Made by a program: the position numbers and the translations under genes. DNA of 64,000 bases. It comes from Cristatella mucedo (lineage: Eukaryota; Bryozoa; Phylactolaemata; Cristatellidae). The stretch is from contig WPIO01000018.1 of assembly GCA_009760855.2 (NCBI GenBank), positions 6,617,501 to 6,681,500 of the forward strand. Direction: 5' to 3'. Below are positions 33,690 to 46,400 of this stretch, piece by piece (position 1 is the stretch's first letter; each line of letters opens with the position of its first letter). The notes under the pieces are model-generated. The model ran no database searches. It was not told where the DNA came from and saw only the letters and a list, made by a program, of their open reading frames with translations.

Positions 33690-34208
33690 ATTTAATAATA
33701 ATAATAATAATATTGCACTTGATAAAGCGCCCTCAGAGAACTTAATCTCTTTCTAGGCGCTTTACATTTGCTGCAAAGTGATACGCAATAGAATAGTAAG
33801 TAAAATCATGCTTGAAAAACAAACAAAATGAATAACATGGTTAGGGGTTACATGCACTGGGTCAGCATGCAAATGTGGTTAGTGGCAGCATGAACAGTGT
33901 CAGCACGCATAAGCACATCGAGGACGAATCACAAGGACCCACTAAATGCTGTCCTAAATAGGTATGTTTTTAAGTTTCTTTTAAATGTGGTCAGGTCAGG
34001 GGATGTTCTGATGCAGGTCGGGAGGGAGTTCCAGGCTGTGGGAGCATACGAGCTAAATGCACGGTCTCCAAAGGATTTAAGGTTTGTACGAGGTATTTCT
34101 AGACTGTTGGATTCCGAAAAGCGAGTGGTACGATGCTTTGCCTGATGGGGTAGTATCTCTGAAAGGTAGGCTGGAGCCATAGAATGAAGAGACCTAAAAG
34201 TGATTTAT
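33690..34208 (-). mobile_element. LINE-A 3' portion
   Basis: AATAATAATA tail, intact terminal hairpin, 3' UTR and the C-terminal ORF2 frame in reverse (AYLSEILPHQAKHRTTRFSE, 34180-33929). Confidence 0.75.
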
Positions 34209-35430
34209 TTTGTTGGAGTACATTGAATAATGAGCGCAAACACACTACGTTTCCTATAGTATTCATTCATTCCATTTGATACGTCGTTTACTTGCTCAAG
34301 CGTACTGCCGTTGTTCGCTTGTTATCGCTCGCTGTAATCTAATGTTATCTCACCAAGTCGTCACTCACCAGTTGACCCGCTGCCTTTCTAGAATGTATAA
34401 TGCAGTAAGGAAGAGACTTTTTGATTTCAAGATGCAACTTAAACGTTTTATTGATATTAAATGCATTTTAGCCCACGTTCTAAAACATATTTTCTTAAAG
34501 CAACTGCCCCACGCAAGGATGCTATCCAGGTAATGAGTAGATGGCCGTTTTCTACATCTTTTTGAAGAACATCTCACTCTTTCGGCCACATTTGTGAATG
34601 AGGGTAAAGAAAAAACAGCGATGAAACCCAACCGTTTTTGTATTTGTAATTTGACGCGTTAAAGCTCTTTATTCCCTACGTCCTAATCTTATAACATTTT
34701 ATTGAATACTGAGAAGACTTTGAATGGTTTGGCGATGGATATTTGATTAGCCGAATGCCTTTATTCAAGCCTAAGAGGCTGAAGGGAAGCTGCATCCCTA
34801 GAGTTTACTTTCGCGAAAGCTTGCTGCTGCTATACGCTGCTATACGCTATATATGCTGCTATACGTCGAAGCGCATCAGCGGATGTTGACGAAGAGAGTT
34901 TGCCTTGGCACACGTTGTCTAAATCTAAATTGTGCTGCCCTTCTATAAAACTCAGGCACGTCCTCTTTACTCGGATGCTGAAGCTGAGCAACAAAAGTGC
35001 TGTGCAACAGCGAGCGTGCTAAACTTAATGTAAAATCGAAATAAAACAATCGTATTAAATCAGTGTTGCGATCCGCTACAGCGAGCATGCTAAACTTAAT
35101 GCTGGCTTTGCAGGGATTCGATCCTTAAAGTCTGCAAAGTCCCTTATACTGTGCGATGATAAAACCAGCGACCTACTTATTGGCAAACCGTGAGCATATG
35201 GCTGGACTAGAGTACTTCACTATTCTCGTAACAGATGCTGTTTGCGACCTTCGTCGTGTGCTCAGATTTTGGGTGCTCTCTTTGACTACTGCCTCGATGT
35301 TTAAAGTTAAATTAAGATGACTGCCTCCAAATCTATCCGCCGTGTTTAATTCTTTTCAAATATTTGGGATATTGTATCGCGTTGGGTGCAAAATATTCAA
35401 AGTTGTTCCGTAGTTTGGTCTGAGCTGGAC
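34209..35430. other. Unassigned sequence
   Basis: Contains a short GCTGCTATACG tandem at about 34830-34866 and the tRNA-like hairpin listed separately. No gene supported. Confidence 0.3.
35101..35169 (-). other. tRNA-like 69-nt sequence, weak
   Basis: On the minus strand the ends pair as a 7-bp acceptor-like stem (GCTGGTT with AGCCAGC, one G-T), and GGATCGAATCC differs from a B box by one base. The T arm and anticodon stem do not fold cleanly, so I do not call a tRNA gene. Confidence 0.2.
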
Positions 35431-35439
35431 TATTGCTAG

Positions 35440-36260
35440 TTTGTGTATCCGGACTGCCGAATCAATCAGTAAGCCTTTGCTACTGGCGAAACTTTAGATT
35501 TGGCTCCGGCCAACCTTTAAAATCTACTTCCCCCGCCAGGCTAGGCAGAGTTCCGCCTACTTTCGTAATCGAATCATTTACCTATACCTCGTACAAATCT
35601 CAATTTCCTTGGAGACTGTGCCTTGAGCACGCATGCTCCCAAAGCCGAGAACTCACTTTCGACTTGCAGCACGAAATTCCCTGACTTGACGCCGTTTACA
35701 AAGAAGCTAAAACGCATATAGTTTTGACAGTATTTATTGGATATATGTGACTCGTCTTTTTTTCTTTTTATTCGTGACACTATAGTAATGATAATAATAC
35801 CAGTACCAATAATACCATATACATAGAGCCCCCAGAGTGCTCAACCTATTTCTAGGCACTTTACAAACGCTGCAAAGGAAGCACGATCGAGTTGTTAGAG
35901 GCTGCTTGCTCAATAAATAAAAAAGATAACATGGTTAGGGGATAGCATGAACTGGGTCAGCATACAAATATAATTAGTGGCAGCCTGCACAGTCTCGGCC
36001 CTTACAAGTGCATACAGGTAGAATTATGAAAAAAAAGCCGGCCTGCTTCGCGAGGATCCGGACATATCGGTGCTTTATTAGTGCCATGACCTTTATTTTA
36101 ATCAAACAAGCGAGCACTGTCATACAAAATAGCTGTACCGCCGAAAGAACGATCACTGTCCAAGGATTGCTGTGATTGCATTGAATCCTGTGTATTATAC
36201 GCGTACAAACTGTATCAAGCATCTAAATTGGTCCATGCATTTATAACATTCCATCACGAC
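35440..36260. repeat. Local tandem duplicate, copy 1
   Basis: Aligns with 37560-38490, including the LINE-A pieces and a following non-LINE stretch (GAGGATCCGGACAT, then GCATCTAAATTGGTCCATGC). Confidence 0.55.
35490..36015. mobile_element. Two LINE-A fragments facing each other (copy 1 of a duplicated block)
   Basis: A plus-strand C-terminal piece (35490-35775) is followed by a minus-strand 3' end with an ATAATA tail (35785-36015). The same arrangement recurs at 37560-38230. Confidence 0.55.
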
Positions 36261-36915
36261 TTCCGCAGCAAGCTACTTGCTGGTCCACTCGCCTGCTCAA
36301 TCAGGCGCTTACAGCTTCTGCAAAATCTGCTGCTAGGCTTGTCTTTCGTGAGCGTCTCAGTTGATACATAACACCACTTCTCGCCGACCTGCTCGGCCTC
36401 CCAGTCAAGCAACGCATCGACTTCAAGATTCTGTCATTCACCTTTATGACCCTTCATCCTTTGGCTCCAGCCTACCTGTCAGATCTACTTTTCCACCAGG
36501 CCGAGAATAATAACATCGCTTTTCGGAATCTATTCGTTTACCTGTGCATCATAAGAACCTCAAATCCTTTGGAAACCCTGCCTTTAATTCGAACGCTGCC
36601 AAACCATGGAACTCATTTCCGACCTGTTTCGCCACATTCCCTGAAATAATCACATTTAAAAAGAAGCTTAAATCGCATCTATATATTTCATAATTTATTG
36701 GGTTTATCTGATTTGTCTATTGCCTGCTTATGTGCACTGACACTGGGTCTGCTGCTACTAACCTTATTTGCACACCAACCCAGTGCCCATGACCCCTAAC
36801 TATCTTGTACTTGTTGTCACGGATCTTGCCATCAGTAACCATTCAATTGTGCTTCTTTTGCATCGAATATAAAGTTCCTATAAATATAGTGCCGTCTCTG
36901 AGGGAGCTGTATTAA
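36245..36915 (+). mobile_element. LINE-A 3' portion
   Basis: ORF2 C-terminal sequence (CACCACTTCTCGCCGACCTG) and the 3' UTR, much diverged, ending near a GGGAGCTGTATTAATTG-like remnant of the hairpin. Confidence 0.55.
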
Positions 36916-37200
36916 TTGAAGAATTTTTTTCAGTTTGATGGCATGCATTTTTCGAGAAAATCTGATACAGTGCATGACTGACGAAGTGAGTATTGGCATA
37001 GACACGAGCCCCACGAAACAGTAAGTCATTCTGATGAAGAGACTCGTTGGTGAAGGCGGTATTTAAGTTATCAAAATGAATGTTCAAATCACCCGTTAAA
37101 AGAATAGGATGTATTTCTTGCATACAGAATTAAAATGAAATCAGAAAAATCTTAAATAATGGCGGACTCGGTACCCGGATGACAATTGACTACTGCCACT
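36878..37200 (-). mobile_element. LINE endonuclease-domain fragment
   Basis: The minus strand reads ILLTGDLNIHFDN (37123-36878), the GD(F/L)NIH..D motif of apurinic-type endonucleases of L2/CR1 elements. It is preceded by VAVVNCHPGTESA, matching the usual VYRPP region. One stop lies between. Which local LINE family it belongs to is not clear. Confidence 0.6.
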
Positions 37201-37559
37201 ATAGGTAGCTTTTTCGTCGGGTTATCTCAAAACAGGGGATTGGAAACACGGCTTCGAGATGACTAAAAACAGCTTGAAAATAGAAGGTTTAAAAGAGCCA
37301 AATGAAGGACGTTCTAAACGCCACGACGGATACGTGAGCGTTGGGGCGCTCTGGTGAACTTTGCCCAGGGCATGCCGTACCCGGCCGAACGCCGAGGAAT
37401 TACGTCTAAGAGTGCTAGCACGTCGCCCCAGCTGCAGTAGCCGGTTAAAACTGGTCGTTGCCCCGAGACGTAGCCTCAACGGCGGAAGCTCGGCCGTTTG
37501 CTGTAGGCTCTTCTATTAATTAGCAGCTGACTCCTGGGAGATCGGGTGTTTACAGTCGG

Positions 37560-38490
37560 TGTAATCCTGTGCAGCTAGGGTTGTCTGTCGTCAGCGTCAC
37601 AGGTGTCACTTCGCACCAGTTCTCGCCGATCTGCAGTAGTGCCCAATCACGCAGAGCATCGACTTCAAGGTTCTATCACTCACTCTCAGGTCCCCTTATT
37701 CTTCCGCTGCAGCTTACCTACCAGATCTACTTCCTCATCAGGCTAACCATCGTAAAACCCGCTTTTCGGAACGCATCCGTTTACCTTACCTTCGTAACAA
37801 GTTCAAATATTTTGGAGACTGTTCCTTAAGCACTCATGCTCCCAACGCCTGGAACTCACTTTCGACTTCCGGCCCGACATCCCCTGATCCGACGCGATTT
37901 AAAAAAGAGGTAAGCGTGCATCTTTTCTTGAAATCATTGACAACATTTATTGTGTCCATTTGAATTGTCCTTTGTCTGCTTATGCATGCTAGTATAGTAA
38001 TACTACTACTACTACTAATAATAATACATTAGATATAGCACTCTCAGAGAACTCAATCTCTTTCTAGACAATTTACATTTGCTGCAAAGGCGGTACGATC
38101 GAATAGTTAGTTGTAGCATGCTCAATGACAACAAGCATAACACGTTTAGGAGTGACATGCACGGGTTAGCATACAAATGTGTTTAGTGGCAGCACACTCA
38201 GTGGCAGCACGCCTAAGCACATAAAGAACGAATTGGGCTAAAAAAAGTCAACCTGCCCCTCGAGGAGCCGGACATCTAGGTGCTCCGTTAGTGCCAAAAC
38301 CTTTAGTTGTGGCACAACGAACAACAACAACACACACAAACAAGTGATAACTAGCAAGAGAAATAGTTGTTCCACCAAAAGCACGATGATTTTTCAAAGT
38401 GTTGAGATTTCGCTGAGCCCTATGAATTATAAATGTATACACTATATTAAGCATCTAAATTGGTCCATGCATTTACAACACCTCGTCTAG
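37560..38490. repeat. Local tandem duplicate, copy 2
   Basis: Partner of 35440-36260, with a plus LINE-A piece (37560-37985), a minus LINE-A end (38000-38230) and the same adjoining stretch. Confidence 0.55.
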
Positions 38491-39050
38491 AAGTGAATTT
38501 ATAGGAGGTCATTTTACTCATTCGCCACCATTGTCTCATAACGTGTTCTTGTGAATTAGCTGCCGGTATTTTAGGCGGCAGCCCACGTATTGCTACTCAC
38601 AACCTACCCTCTCATACTTGTTGTATCCAATCCTGGGCGTTCGTCATCCGTTTTGCCGAGGCTTTTGGAATCTGGTGAATTATGAATAAGATTTTTAGTG
38701 ACCATCTCAGAATCTCCCGTCCCCAGAGCCTAAATTTTCTGTTTTTGTGACCAACTCTCTAGCTACCTATAGGCTTACAGGACTTTTTTATATAATCGAA
38801 AGGCTTTGTGCGTTACAAGTAAATACACGGTCATGCTGCCTTCACATCTTTGTAATGGGCATAGAAAGAGATACACTTCCCGAAGGCTCAACAAAATTGT
38901 ATCAAGTTATTATTAATATTCACCATGTATCATCGCGGCACGTGAATTTTAATGGGCAATAACCAAATTTAGTTAGCCATTAATTTTTATAATTCATGTA
39001 CAACGCATTTAGAATAGAACTTAAAACATTAGGCTTTGGATTTTTTAGAC
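38491..39050. other. Unassigned sequence
   Basis: No exon or element seen; one short plus frame at 38747-38962 is not supported. Confidence 0.3.
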
Positions 39051-40469
39051 TTTTAACGCTTAGAAATTTAAAAAGCATTTGGAATCACCTGTGTTCGATG
39101 AGCATCGGCTGCACGCAGGCGCCGTCACGAGCACCGTGATTTCGGTGTAGGTCCGACTAGACGTGGACACCCGCAACCAGGTTTGATAGTATGACAGTGT
39201 TAGGTGGATGCGGGGCTATAGACGCTGCCAGTCAGTACAGCCAATGTTTCTTGCAAACCACGTAACTCCGTGGAAATTAGCTACCTAACTCGCCATGATA
39301 CTTACAGATGCTCAACGAATGTTGATAGAGCTCTACACATGAGAAGCTTTGCTGGCAACAAATAAACGCAACAAGTAGGGCGATACTTCCGGAACATGGC
39401 ACAATTGAAAACGTTCTAATCAGTAAGGCTAAAGTAAATTCAAACAGCCTTGCGCAGTCTATTCGACAATCCTATAGAATCAGCCATTGCAACGAACATT
39501 TCTTTCAAATTGCCTACGGCACCGCTGTAAACTGACCTGCACCAAGACTCGGAGTTAGCACCCGTATAGCAGAACTGAGCACTAATCGGCTGACTTGAGC
39601 TGCAATTTTACCAAGCTTTACAAGGCCAGATATCCTGCTAGCAGGCTAGGATCAAAGACATAACTGGTTCGTAGTCGCTTTAACTTAGGAACCGACAACA
39701 ATACGTCGGCAGTCATGATCTGGCATGCCACAATTAACTTCAAGGCTTAAGAGGCTACGGATGGCTGTCACTAAGACACCAAAGCCCAATGTGAGTTTGG
39801 ACGATTGATCACACAATTGGCGGTCGCGGCTAGTAAAAAAAGGAAGTCTCAGACCCAACCGTGGCGTCCTTTATCCTTTGGGGGATGCTAGTCACAGTTT
39901 CGTATTATTAGCGCCAAGTCATTCGTGCATTACCACAGCGGAAGCGACTCGTAACAGAGGCGGAGCCCTCGTGGAGAAGCTGACAGGTCCACTTCCAGCA
40001 GCGCCATGCCGCTTCCGCTAGATAGCACCTGCTCCAAGCTCGGAAACTTTTCTCGGAACCCTTTCCAACCTACCAGCAACAAGAATTTCTCCGCTAAAAA
40101 GCCAAAAATAAAGGTTAAAACAAGCTAAAAAGCCCTAGAAAACGCTACGCTGCATTCCGCTGCGATTCAAAAATCACTGTCCTCTACTGGACGGGCGCCC
40201 GCCTGCTCTGCAGCTGGCGCCCCACGCGTGGTATTTAATGCCTATAAGGATAATATGCCTATAATATAATGGGTCTCGAGTTCTTCCTTCTGCACGGTAA
40301 CGTGCTCTCTCATTTAAAGTATTTAATGCCTATAATGATTTTCATTTCTCTTAGGGAGTTATACAATAATAATAAATTTATGTACTGCACATTATTTCAG
40401 CGTTATACTGTTAGATGTGACATCCACAGAGTAAATACGTGGAGCCTAATATGATTAATGCTAACAATA

Positions 40470-41100
40470 ATGATACGTTTCTTCGAGCGCCCTCAAAAAA
40501 CTCAATCTGTGTCTGGGCACTGTACATTTGCTGCAAATGAAGCATGACAGTATTGTCAGTGGTGGGCTGCTCAAAGAAAACAAGGGTAACTTTATTGGAG
40601 GAGAAATGCACATGGTCAACGTTTAGATGTGGTTAGTAGCATCAGAAATAGCGTTAAAATTCATAAGCACACTCAGATCGAATCACAGGGATAATTTAAA
40701 TGCGGTAATACACAAATTTTCTCTAAGCTTGTTTTTAAATATCATTTTGTCAGAGGATGCCGTGACATCTGTCTGGAGTGAATTCGGGGATTTGGGACAC
40801 TACGAAATAAAGTTACAATCTCCAAATGATTTGAGGCTCGTACTACGTATAGCCTAATGATTTGAGCTAGAGTTACAAGTTGTGCTTGACTCCTTGGAGA
40901 AGAGTTTAGCTAGGGTGGCTGGAGCCAGAACAAAACGAACCTAAAAGTAAGTGACATAATCTTCAAGTATTTATGCTACTTAATTTGGAGCAAGTGTACG
41001 TCGGTGAGAGGTGCTGTGATGTGGCAACTGTGCCGCTCACGACAGAAAAACCGAGCTTCAGACTTTCACACTAGATGTAAGTGACTAATTATACAACCCG
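40470..41100 (-). mobile_element. LINE-A 3' portion in unit 3
   Basis: Diverged hairpin, 3' UTR and ORF2 C-terminal segment in reverse, with many substitutions. Older than most copies. Confidence 0.55.
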
Positions 41101-41469
41101 GTATATCAGAAAGCAGTGTTACATAATATATAAATGTTCAAATATTTCTTCTGAGATGGGACATCCACCGAGTAAAATTTCTAAGTAGCTTTCAATTATA
41201 TTTTATAATTATAGCTGTGGCAGTGTTTCAGAGTGGTTAGAATTCCTGATCCTCCAAATAAACTGTCTCTGCTCCATGGCTACTTGCATTTCGACATCTA
41301 GTTACAAGGCAGCATGATTCCCCAATATCAGTGACGATAAATCTAAATTTCTAATCGTAAGCGGTAAAAGAGTGACTAATAGTATGTAAAGCATAATACT
41401 CGAAATCGTCTCTGCAGCCATTGTCCTGTAGCACTTGCACGGAATCAAGGTGATCTGTATTACTCTGAC

Positions 41470-41650
41470 TGTTCGATAGACGGCCACATCAGCTCCACAG
41501 TCAAGTCTGCCTAGTTACAGCTATGCGAAATTGCTAAGATTTTGACCCGCTTAGACAGGAATAGAAGCATCGTCTATGCATTTGTGATATACTGCTTAGA
41601 CTCCAGCTACTTACTGCTTGTTGGACAAAATGCCTGCAGTTGTTTCGGTT
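41470..41650 (+). mobile_element. LINE-A internal fragment
   Basis: CACATCAGCTCCACAGTCAA through TTAGACTCCAGC matches the ORF2 region following the RT domain. Confidence 0.5.
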
Positions 41651-41739
41651 AAATAAGTATGTACAAGTTATCTCTATGTATGTATGCATGGATGTAGGTA
41701 TCTATAAGTAACTATCACTGTGAGAGCGTAATTACGTCT

Positions 41740-41880
41740 ATTCGGGGGGGGGCTTCACATGTGATATCGAGCTCGAGCCCATGATCTAGTTCGTCTAATA
41801 AATTCACCTTGACCTTGGACACAGCAATCGCCTTGACCACTTAGCCGCTTAACAAGTGTGGCACTCTAGTGAGCCCTAAA
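41740..41880 (-). mobile_element. tRNA-like SINE, family 2
   Basis: Reverse strand has GGGCTCGAGCTC at the B-box position and a TTAAGCGGCTAAGTGGTC head. Confidence 0.35.
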
Positions 41881-42463
41881 GCCTCAGCACACTCAAAATT
41901 ACGTCACGACATCTCTTGACTTAACCAAAGTTCAAAACGAAGCTTAATATTGACCTGTTTCCCACAGAAATTCTGGGTCCTTTTGCCAGTTCTTTTCTGT
42001 GCTTAGTTGTGCTGACACTATGGAAGTTACCAATAACCATATTTGAATGGTGAAAGTGTTCATACTACCCCTAACCTTATTCGGCTTGTTGGAACTGAGG
42101 ATGCTACCACTAGCCATTTGACCACGCTTCAATTACAGCATACACAAATTTTCTAGAAGGACGTAGATGTTTCTTAGTATATTTCGGGAGTTCATTATCA
42201 ATATTTACGTTTTTCATAAAAAAGCTTCCATGAAGTTAAGGCTGATCACGGAATTCAGCCCTTCGTGCGTTCTTAGCTCTTTCGCTAATAGTGCTGACTT
42301 GTGTACACTTTCAGATCTAATTTGTATGCCCTCGCTTTTCAAGCACGGCTTTAAATTTTTGTTAACTTACATAGCCATGCAAATAAATAGAAGAGTGAAC
42401 AAGATAAAATTCCAATGATTATGATAAGGACTTGGTATTAAATGTTCTAAAAAAAGAAAAATA

Positions 42464-42610
42464 CAAGCTAATTTAACAGCCTCCTTTTGTATAGAGGCTG
42501 TTGAGATGTACGGCTCTCACCACTGCTTGCAGCGGTGATAAATGATCATCCGCCTCAGGATTCGAACCCAAGACCTCGGTAAAGAGGTCGGAGGTTCTCA
42601 GTACTAACTG
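42464..42610 (-). mobile_element. tRNA-derived SINE family 1
   Basis: Same insertion as 7918 in unit 2, with a B box GGTTCGAATCC in reverse and a conserved tail. Confidence 0.55.
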
Positions 42611-42789
42611 CAGGTGTAGTCATCGTTATTAAGTTTCAGTAGGAGACCTTTCTTAGATCACCCTCAGCATTGCATTTTAAGCCTCGCAGTAATCAACTGA
42701 ACTCTTTTAATAAGGTCCCTAAAGCTTCACTGTTTAGAGGCTTAGTAGAATCTCCTCAAATGTGATTGGACCTCCATAAACACTGCTTT

Positions 42790-42868
42790 TAATAATAATA
42801 ATAATGCACTTGCTAAAGAGCCCTTGGTGAACGATATCTATTTCCAGTCGGTTTACATTTGCTGCAAG
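42790..42868 (-). mobile_element. Very short LINE-A 3' end in unit 3
   Basis: AATAATAATAAT tail plus about 65 bp of terminal LINE-A. Unit 2 at about 8265 has the flanks joined. Confidence 0.65.
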
Positions 42869-43250
42869 TTAGGGGCTCCATGACCGTGTAGTATTGTGTG
42901 TGAACTTTCAGATCTGTTTTCAATGTAAATGTGAACTATTGATCGACGAAGGTATCGTGCTTAGATTGTTTTGGTAAGTAAATATGTGTTAAATAAAGAG
43001 AGATGCAATTTTGTCTCATTCTTTGCATGCCATTCTCACCAAGTTTCAAGATCATGCTGATGAACGCTTTTTTGGAGCGTTTTACCAAGGTGATTTATCT
43101 TCTTTGGAACTGAGCTTTACGCTCCTCTGGCCTAGCAACTGAAAATACTAGCTTGGCTAAAGGAAACTACTGTAAAGCCTCTCCTTTACTTCTTACTTTG
43201 CTGTCAGATATAATGCGCAAAGAATAATCACAAAAATCTTCTCAGTTTTC

Positions 43251-43256
43251 TTTATT
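43251..43256 (-). terminator. AATAAA polyadenylation signal of the complete gene
   Basis: AATAAA on the minus strand, about 95 nt after the TAG stop. The unit 2 paralogue has the same signal at an almost identical distance (94 nt), so it was present before the duplication. Confidence 0.6.
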
Positions 43257-43350
43257 TTAAACTACGTTACAATCTCGTCCTTTTTTAAGACGTGATTTGC
43301 CTGTTCTGCCATGCTTGGATGAATGATTGAAGCAGTCTTCTCCTGTTTGG
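43257..43350 (-). other. 3' UTR of the complete pacifastin-like gene
   Basis: Between the TAG and AATAAA; aligned with 8665-8757 of unit 2, including CAGGAGAAGACTGCTTCAA. Confidence 0.5.
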
Positions 43351-43438
43351 CTACCAGCATTGTCCGTGGACTGTGGAAAAAGTTGCAAGGGATCCATTTT
43401 GTTGTCGAATGCACTTGTGTATGTTACAGTTCGCGAAC
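43351..43438 (-). CDS. Exon 3 of the complete pacifastin-like gene, with stop codon
   Basis: The exon has 88 nt: one base completing Trp84, then 28 codons and TAG. The acceptor is ATTTGCAG. It starts FANCN, has a central NGSLAT motif and ends with Cys-Trp-stop. The unit 2 counterpart has exactly the same length and stop position with about 20 of 28 residues identical, which supports it as coding. The Cys-x-Cys and Cys-Thr elements of a canonical pacifastin domain are missing here. Confidence 0.75.
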
Positions 43439-46400
43439 CTGCAAATGAATAAATTACTTATATCGTTAGTTGTTAAAGCTCAGTGTTAAGTTATTTTCCT
43501 TTAAATATTCATCAGCTCATGGCCGGCAGCGAAGCAGCAACTAAGTAGGCATCCGGTCAGCCATGTCAATTATTAAAAAGTAAAGCACTAGCCCTATCTG
43601 TGGTGGGATAGAGGCATCACAGAAAGTATGAGCACATGAGGTTGTGAAACTGTACGGAATAACATTCTGAACTTACGCTTTGTACGAACTGATGAAGATC
43701 CTTCATTCAGTAAAACTAATTAAGTAAAGTGGCAGCTTTAGGCTGTTGAAAGTTTTTGCCTCAGTAAATTACCTCTTGCTACGTTACGACATTGTAAGCT
43801 AGAATGTTTCGTTTTGCGAGTCATGAGCCTATGAACTCACAGCCATGGTTCTAATGTACATACTACTTCATAGGTCTGAGCAACGTAGACGTATTCTCAT
43901 AAGACTTCCAATGCATTCGCTTCTTTAGCACCTAACGTTTGATGTGTCCTATGGATTTAAGCCTGGTTCTCATCTGGCTTCCCTTGAGGACAGTAACCCT
44001 TCTTTTTACCTCGCAATCGATCCTCCTCTTACTGGGCCACTAATGCCATTTTGTGATCGTAGAGCCACCGCCCTCGTAGTGAAGTTTGACAAGTAGCAAA
44101 ATCATCTCTCAGCTAACACTAAAACTATAATGAAGATCACTAAATCCAATAAAAATTGACAGCTCCCAGCAAATTCCGAAACGATAGAAACGCTGCTCGC
44201 AGAGCTCTGCCTATTTAAGTCGCTGCTCTTACCAGAAGTCTCCTTGCTTCGTGCCTCTTTTGCAGCCCGCAGTGACTTTCTCATTCCCAAAGCAATACTT
44301 CAGTGTGCAAAACGTTAAGCCAGTTTTGCTGCATCCGCACCTGTTGCATCCATCATACCTAGAAAAGTGATGCAAAAGAAAACTGGTTAGGAGCACAGTG
44401 AAATAATTGAGTCAAACAAGCAGGCGGTAATACTTCTAGGTTGATCGTGATGAAGCTCAGATAGGTAGACTCAAGCAAGAGTGTGAAGAAACCTAGGGTT
44501 GAGGCAATTAACCTTGAAGTCAAAAATATGCTGCTTGAAGAGGATCTGGTTCTGATCAAGCCATTAGTAAAGCGAGCTCATTTGCTAGGTCATTAGTGTC
44601 AGCTAGGACACACGGGCAGCCTTACAATGTATAGGCTGAGTCTCCCGGCGATTTTCACGAGCATGAGCTAGTAAATATATAATTGTAGATACTTATATAC
44701 TACAAATGCATACACATATATATAAGCAGTAAACAAAAAATAGATATATATATATACATATATATTCATTCAAAAACACATGTAATATGCTTGTGCAAAT
44801 AATTACATATGTATACAATCGTCTCTCATTCATCGTGGTTAATGAGTTTCAGACTCTACCTCGAAAAGTGCTTGCCCACAAAGTAGGATGCTGCTTTTAT
44901 AAATCAAGTAGTTTCGCACTTCGAGCATATGAAATCTGCCCACGACTCTGTAAATACGGTTTTTAACATTTTTAGAGCCAACTGGACATGGTATAACACC
45001 CTTTTAGCCATCATTACACTTGTATTGGCCAATATATTAGAAAAAATAAGAGAAAATAAGACGTATTGGACGTTATAAATAACAGTATTATTATTGTACA
45101 TTCGGTTGTACATTTAGTGGATGGGAGAGCCGATCATTGAGCCGCACACTCTGTTTGGTTTGGCTTCTAAACACCCAATTTTCGGAAAAAACCTTTTACC
45201 ACACAGAAGGGGTAGTTGAGAGGCTGCATCTGGCGTTGAAGGATTTCCGGAGTGCTCGAATACATATTCCTGCAGTCAATACGTGCAGTAGTTTTAATTT
45301 TAACTGTAATACAGGAGTGTATACTTAACTGAGATAACAGAGCGTTCTGTATTATTTTCAATACGGTGTTGAATAGACTCAGACAACCAAACATGCTGTA
45401 TCTGTTACTTTTTTGATTACAGTTTTAAGGAAAACGTTTTATAAAAGCGTGATAGAGTGAAGCCGCGAAATTTGAAGCGTGAAGTGGCGAGGGACGAGTG
45501 TATGCCGTTTGCATGTGCTGCGTATAACTCCATATGATGAAATGTGGCTCCGTATATTTTAAGTGTGTTCGAATTAAAGCTCAAAATCGTTTGGCTCCTG
45601 TTATTAAATGACGTGACGTTACAAAAGTAAATTGCTACCATGACTTACGAGTGTTCTAGCTAGCAGGTTTTTTAGAGATACGAGCCATGTCTCGGCCAAT
45701 TATTATCTCATAGCTGTGAGTCCATTTTACGAGCTCCGAGACCCGTGATACCAGTTGGCTGGCCCGGCAAACGCCCGAGTGAACGCCAAAACATCCACCA
45801 GGCTGTTTCTTTACGATCCAATGACACGTTATTTTAAAAGCAGAAGCAAAGGCCCGAGATGGGGAAGAGTGTGAGTTCCTTATCTCTTAAAAGTCAAACT
45901 GGAAAGTTGCTTCAAATCTGTCTATGTTTGGGCAGCCGTGCTTGAGCTTTCTTCCTTTAGTCGTCAATTCCATTATTTTAGTTATACTCGTTCAGAGTGG
46001 AGCTTTGATTACACTCAACATATCTTTAAAGCGTTGGGGCAAATGTATAGCCTCATTTTAAGAATGAAGCCTGCAGTTCATGTTTTGCGTCACGATGTCG
46101 AATAAAGTTGTTGTCAAAGCGTTGAAATTAGGACGATTCAGTGCGAATAGTGAAGGTAATTTGCCAGCTTCTAACTTTGTATCGTGCAGCCGGTATGATC
46201 AACAAGTGGGAGTCTTTTGCAGTCTAAACGTTTCCAGGCTAAAATACAGGTGTCATGAAATTGCTGCTGTTATGCAAGGACTTCTCGAAATTTAAAGTAA
46301 AGACTGCATGTATGCACTGTGTACAGATCTAGTTCATAGAAAAGACAATTGAGCTTAAGCAATTCTGAATCGAAACTACTCAAATCGAAAAACTGGTTTT

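Noticed and set aside
35101-35169. A functional tRNA gene
   Set aside because: Acceptor-like ends pair, but the T arm has a mismatch and the anticodon stem-loop is not standard.
44102-44290. 62-codon minus frame as an independent gene
   Set aside because: It is out of frame with exon 2 of the pacifastin-like gene and runs through the splice donor.
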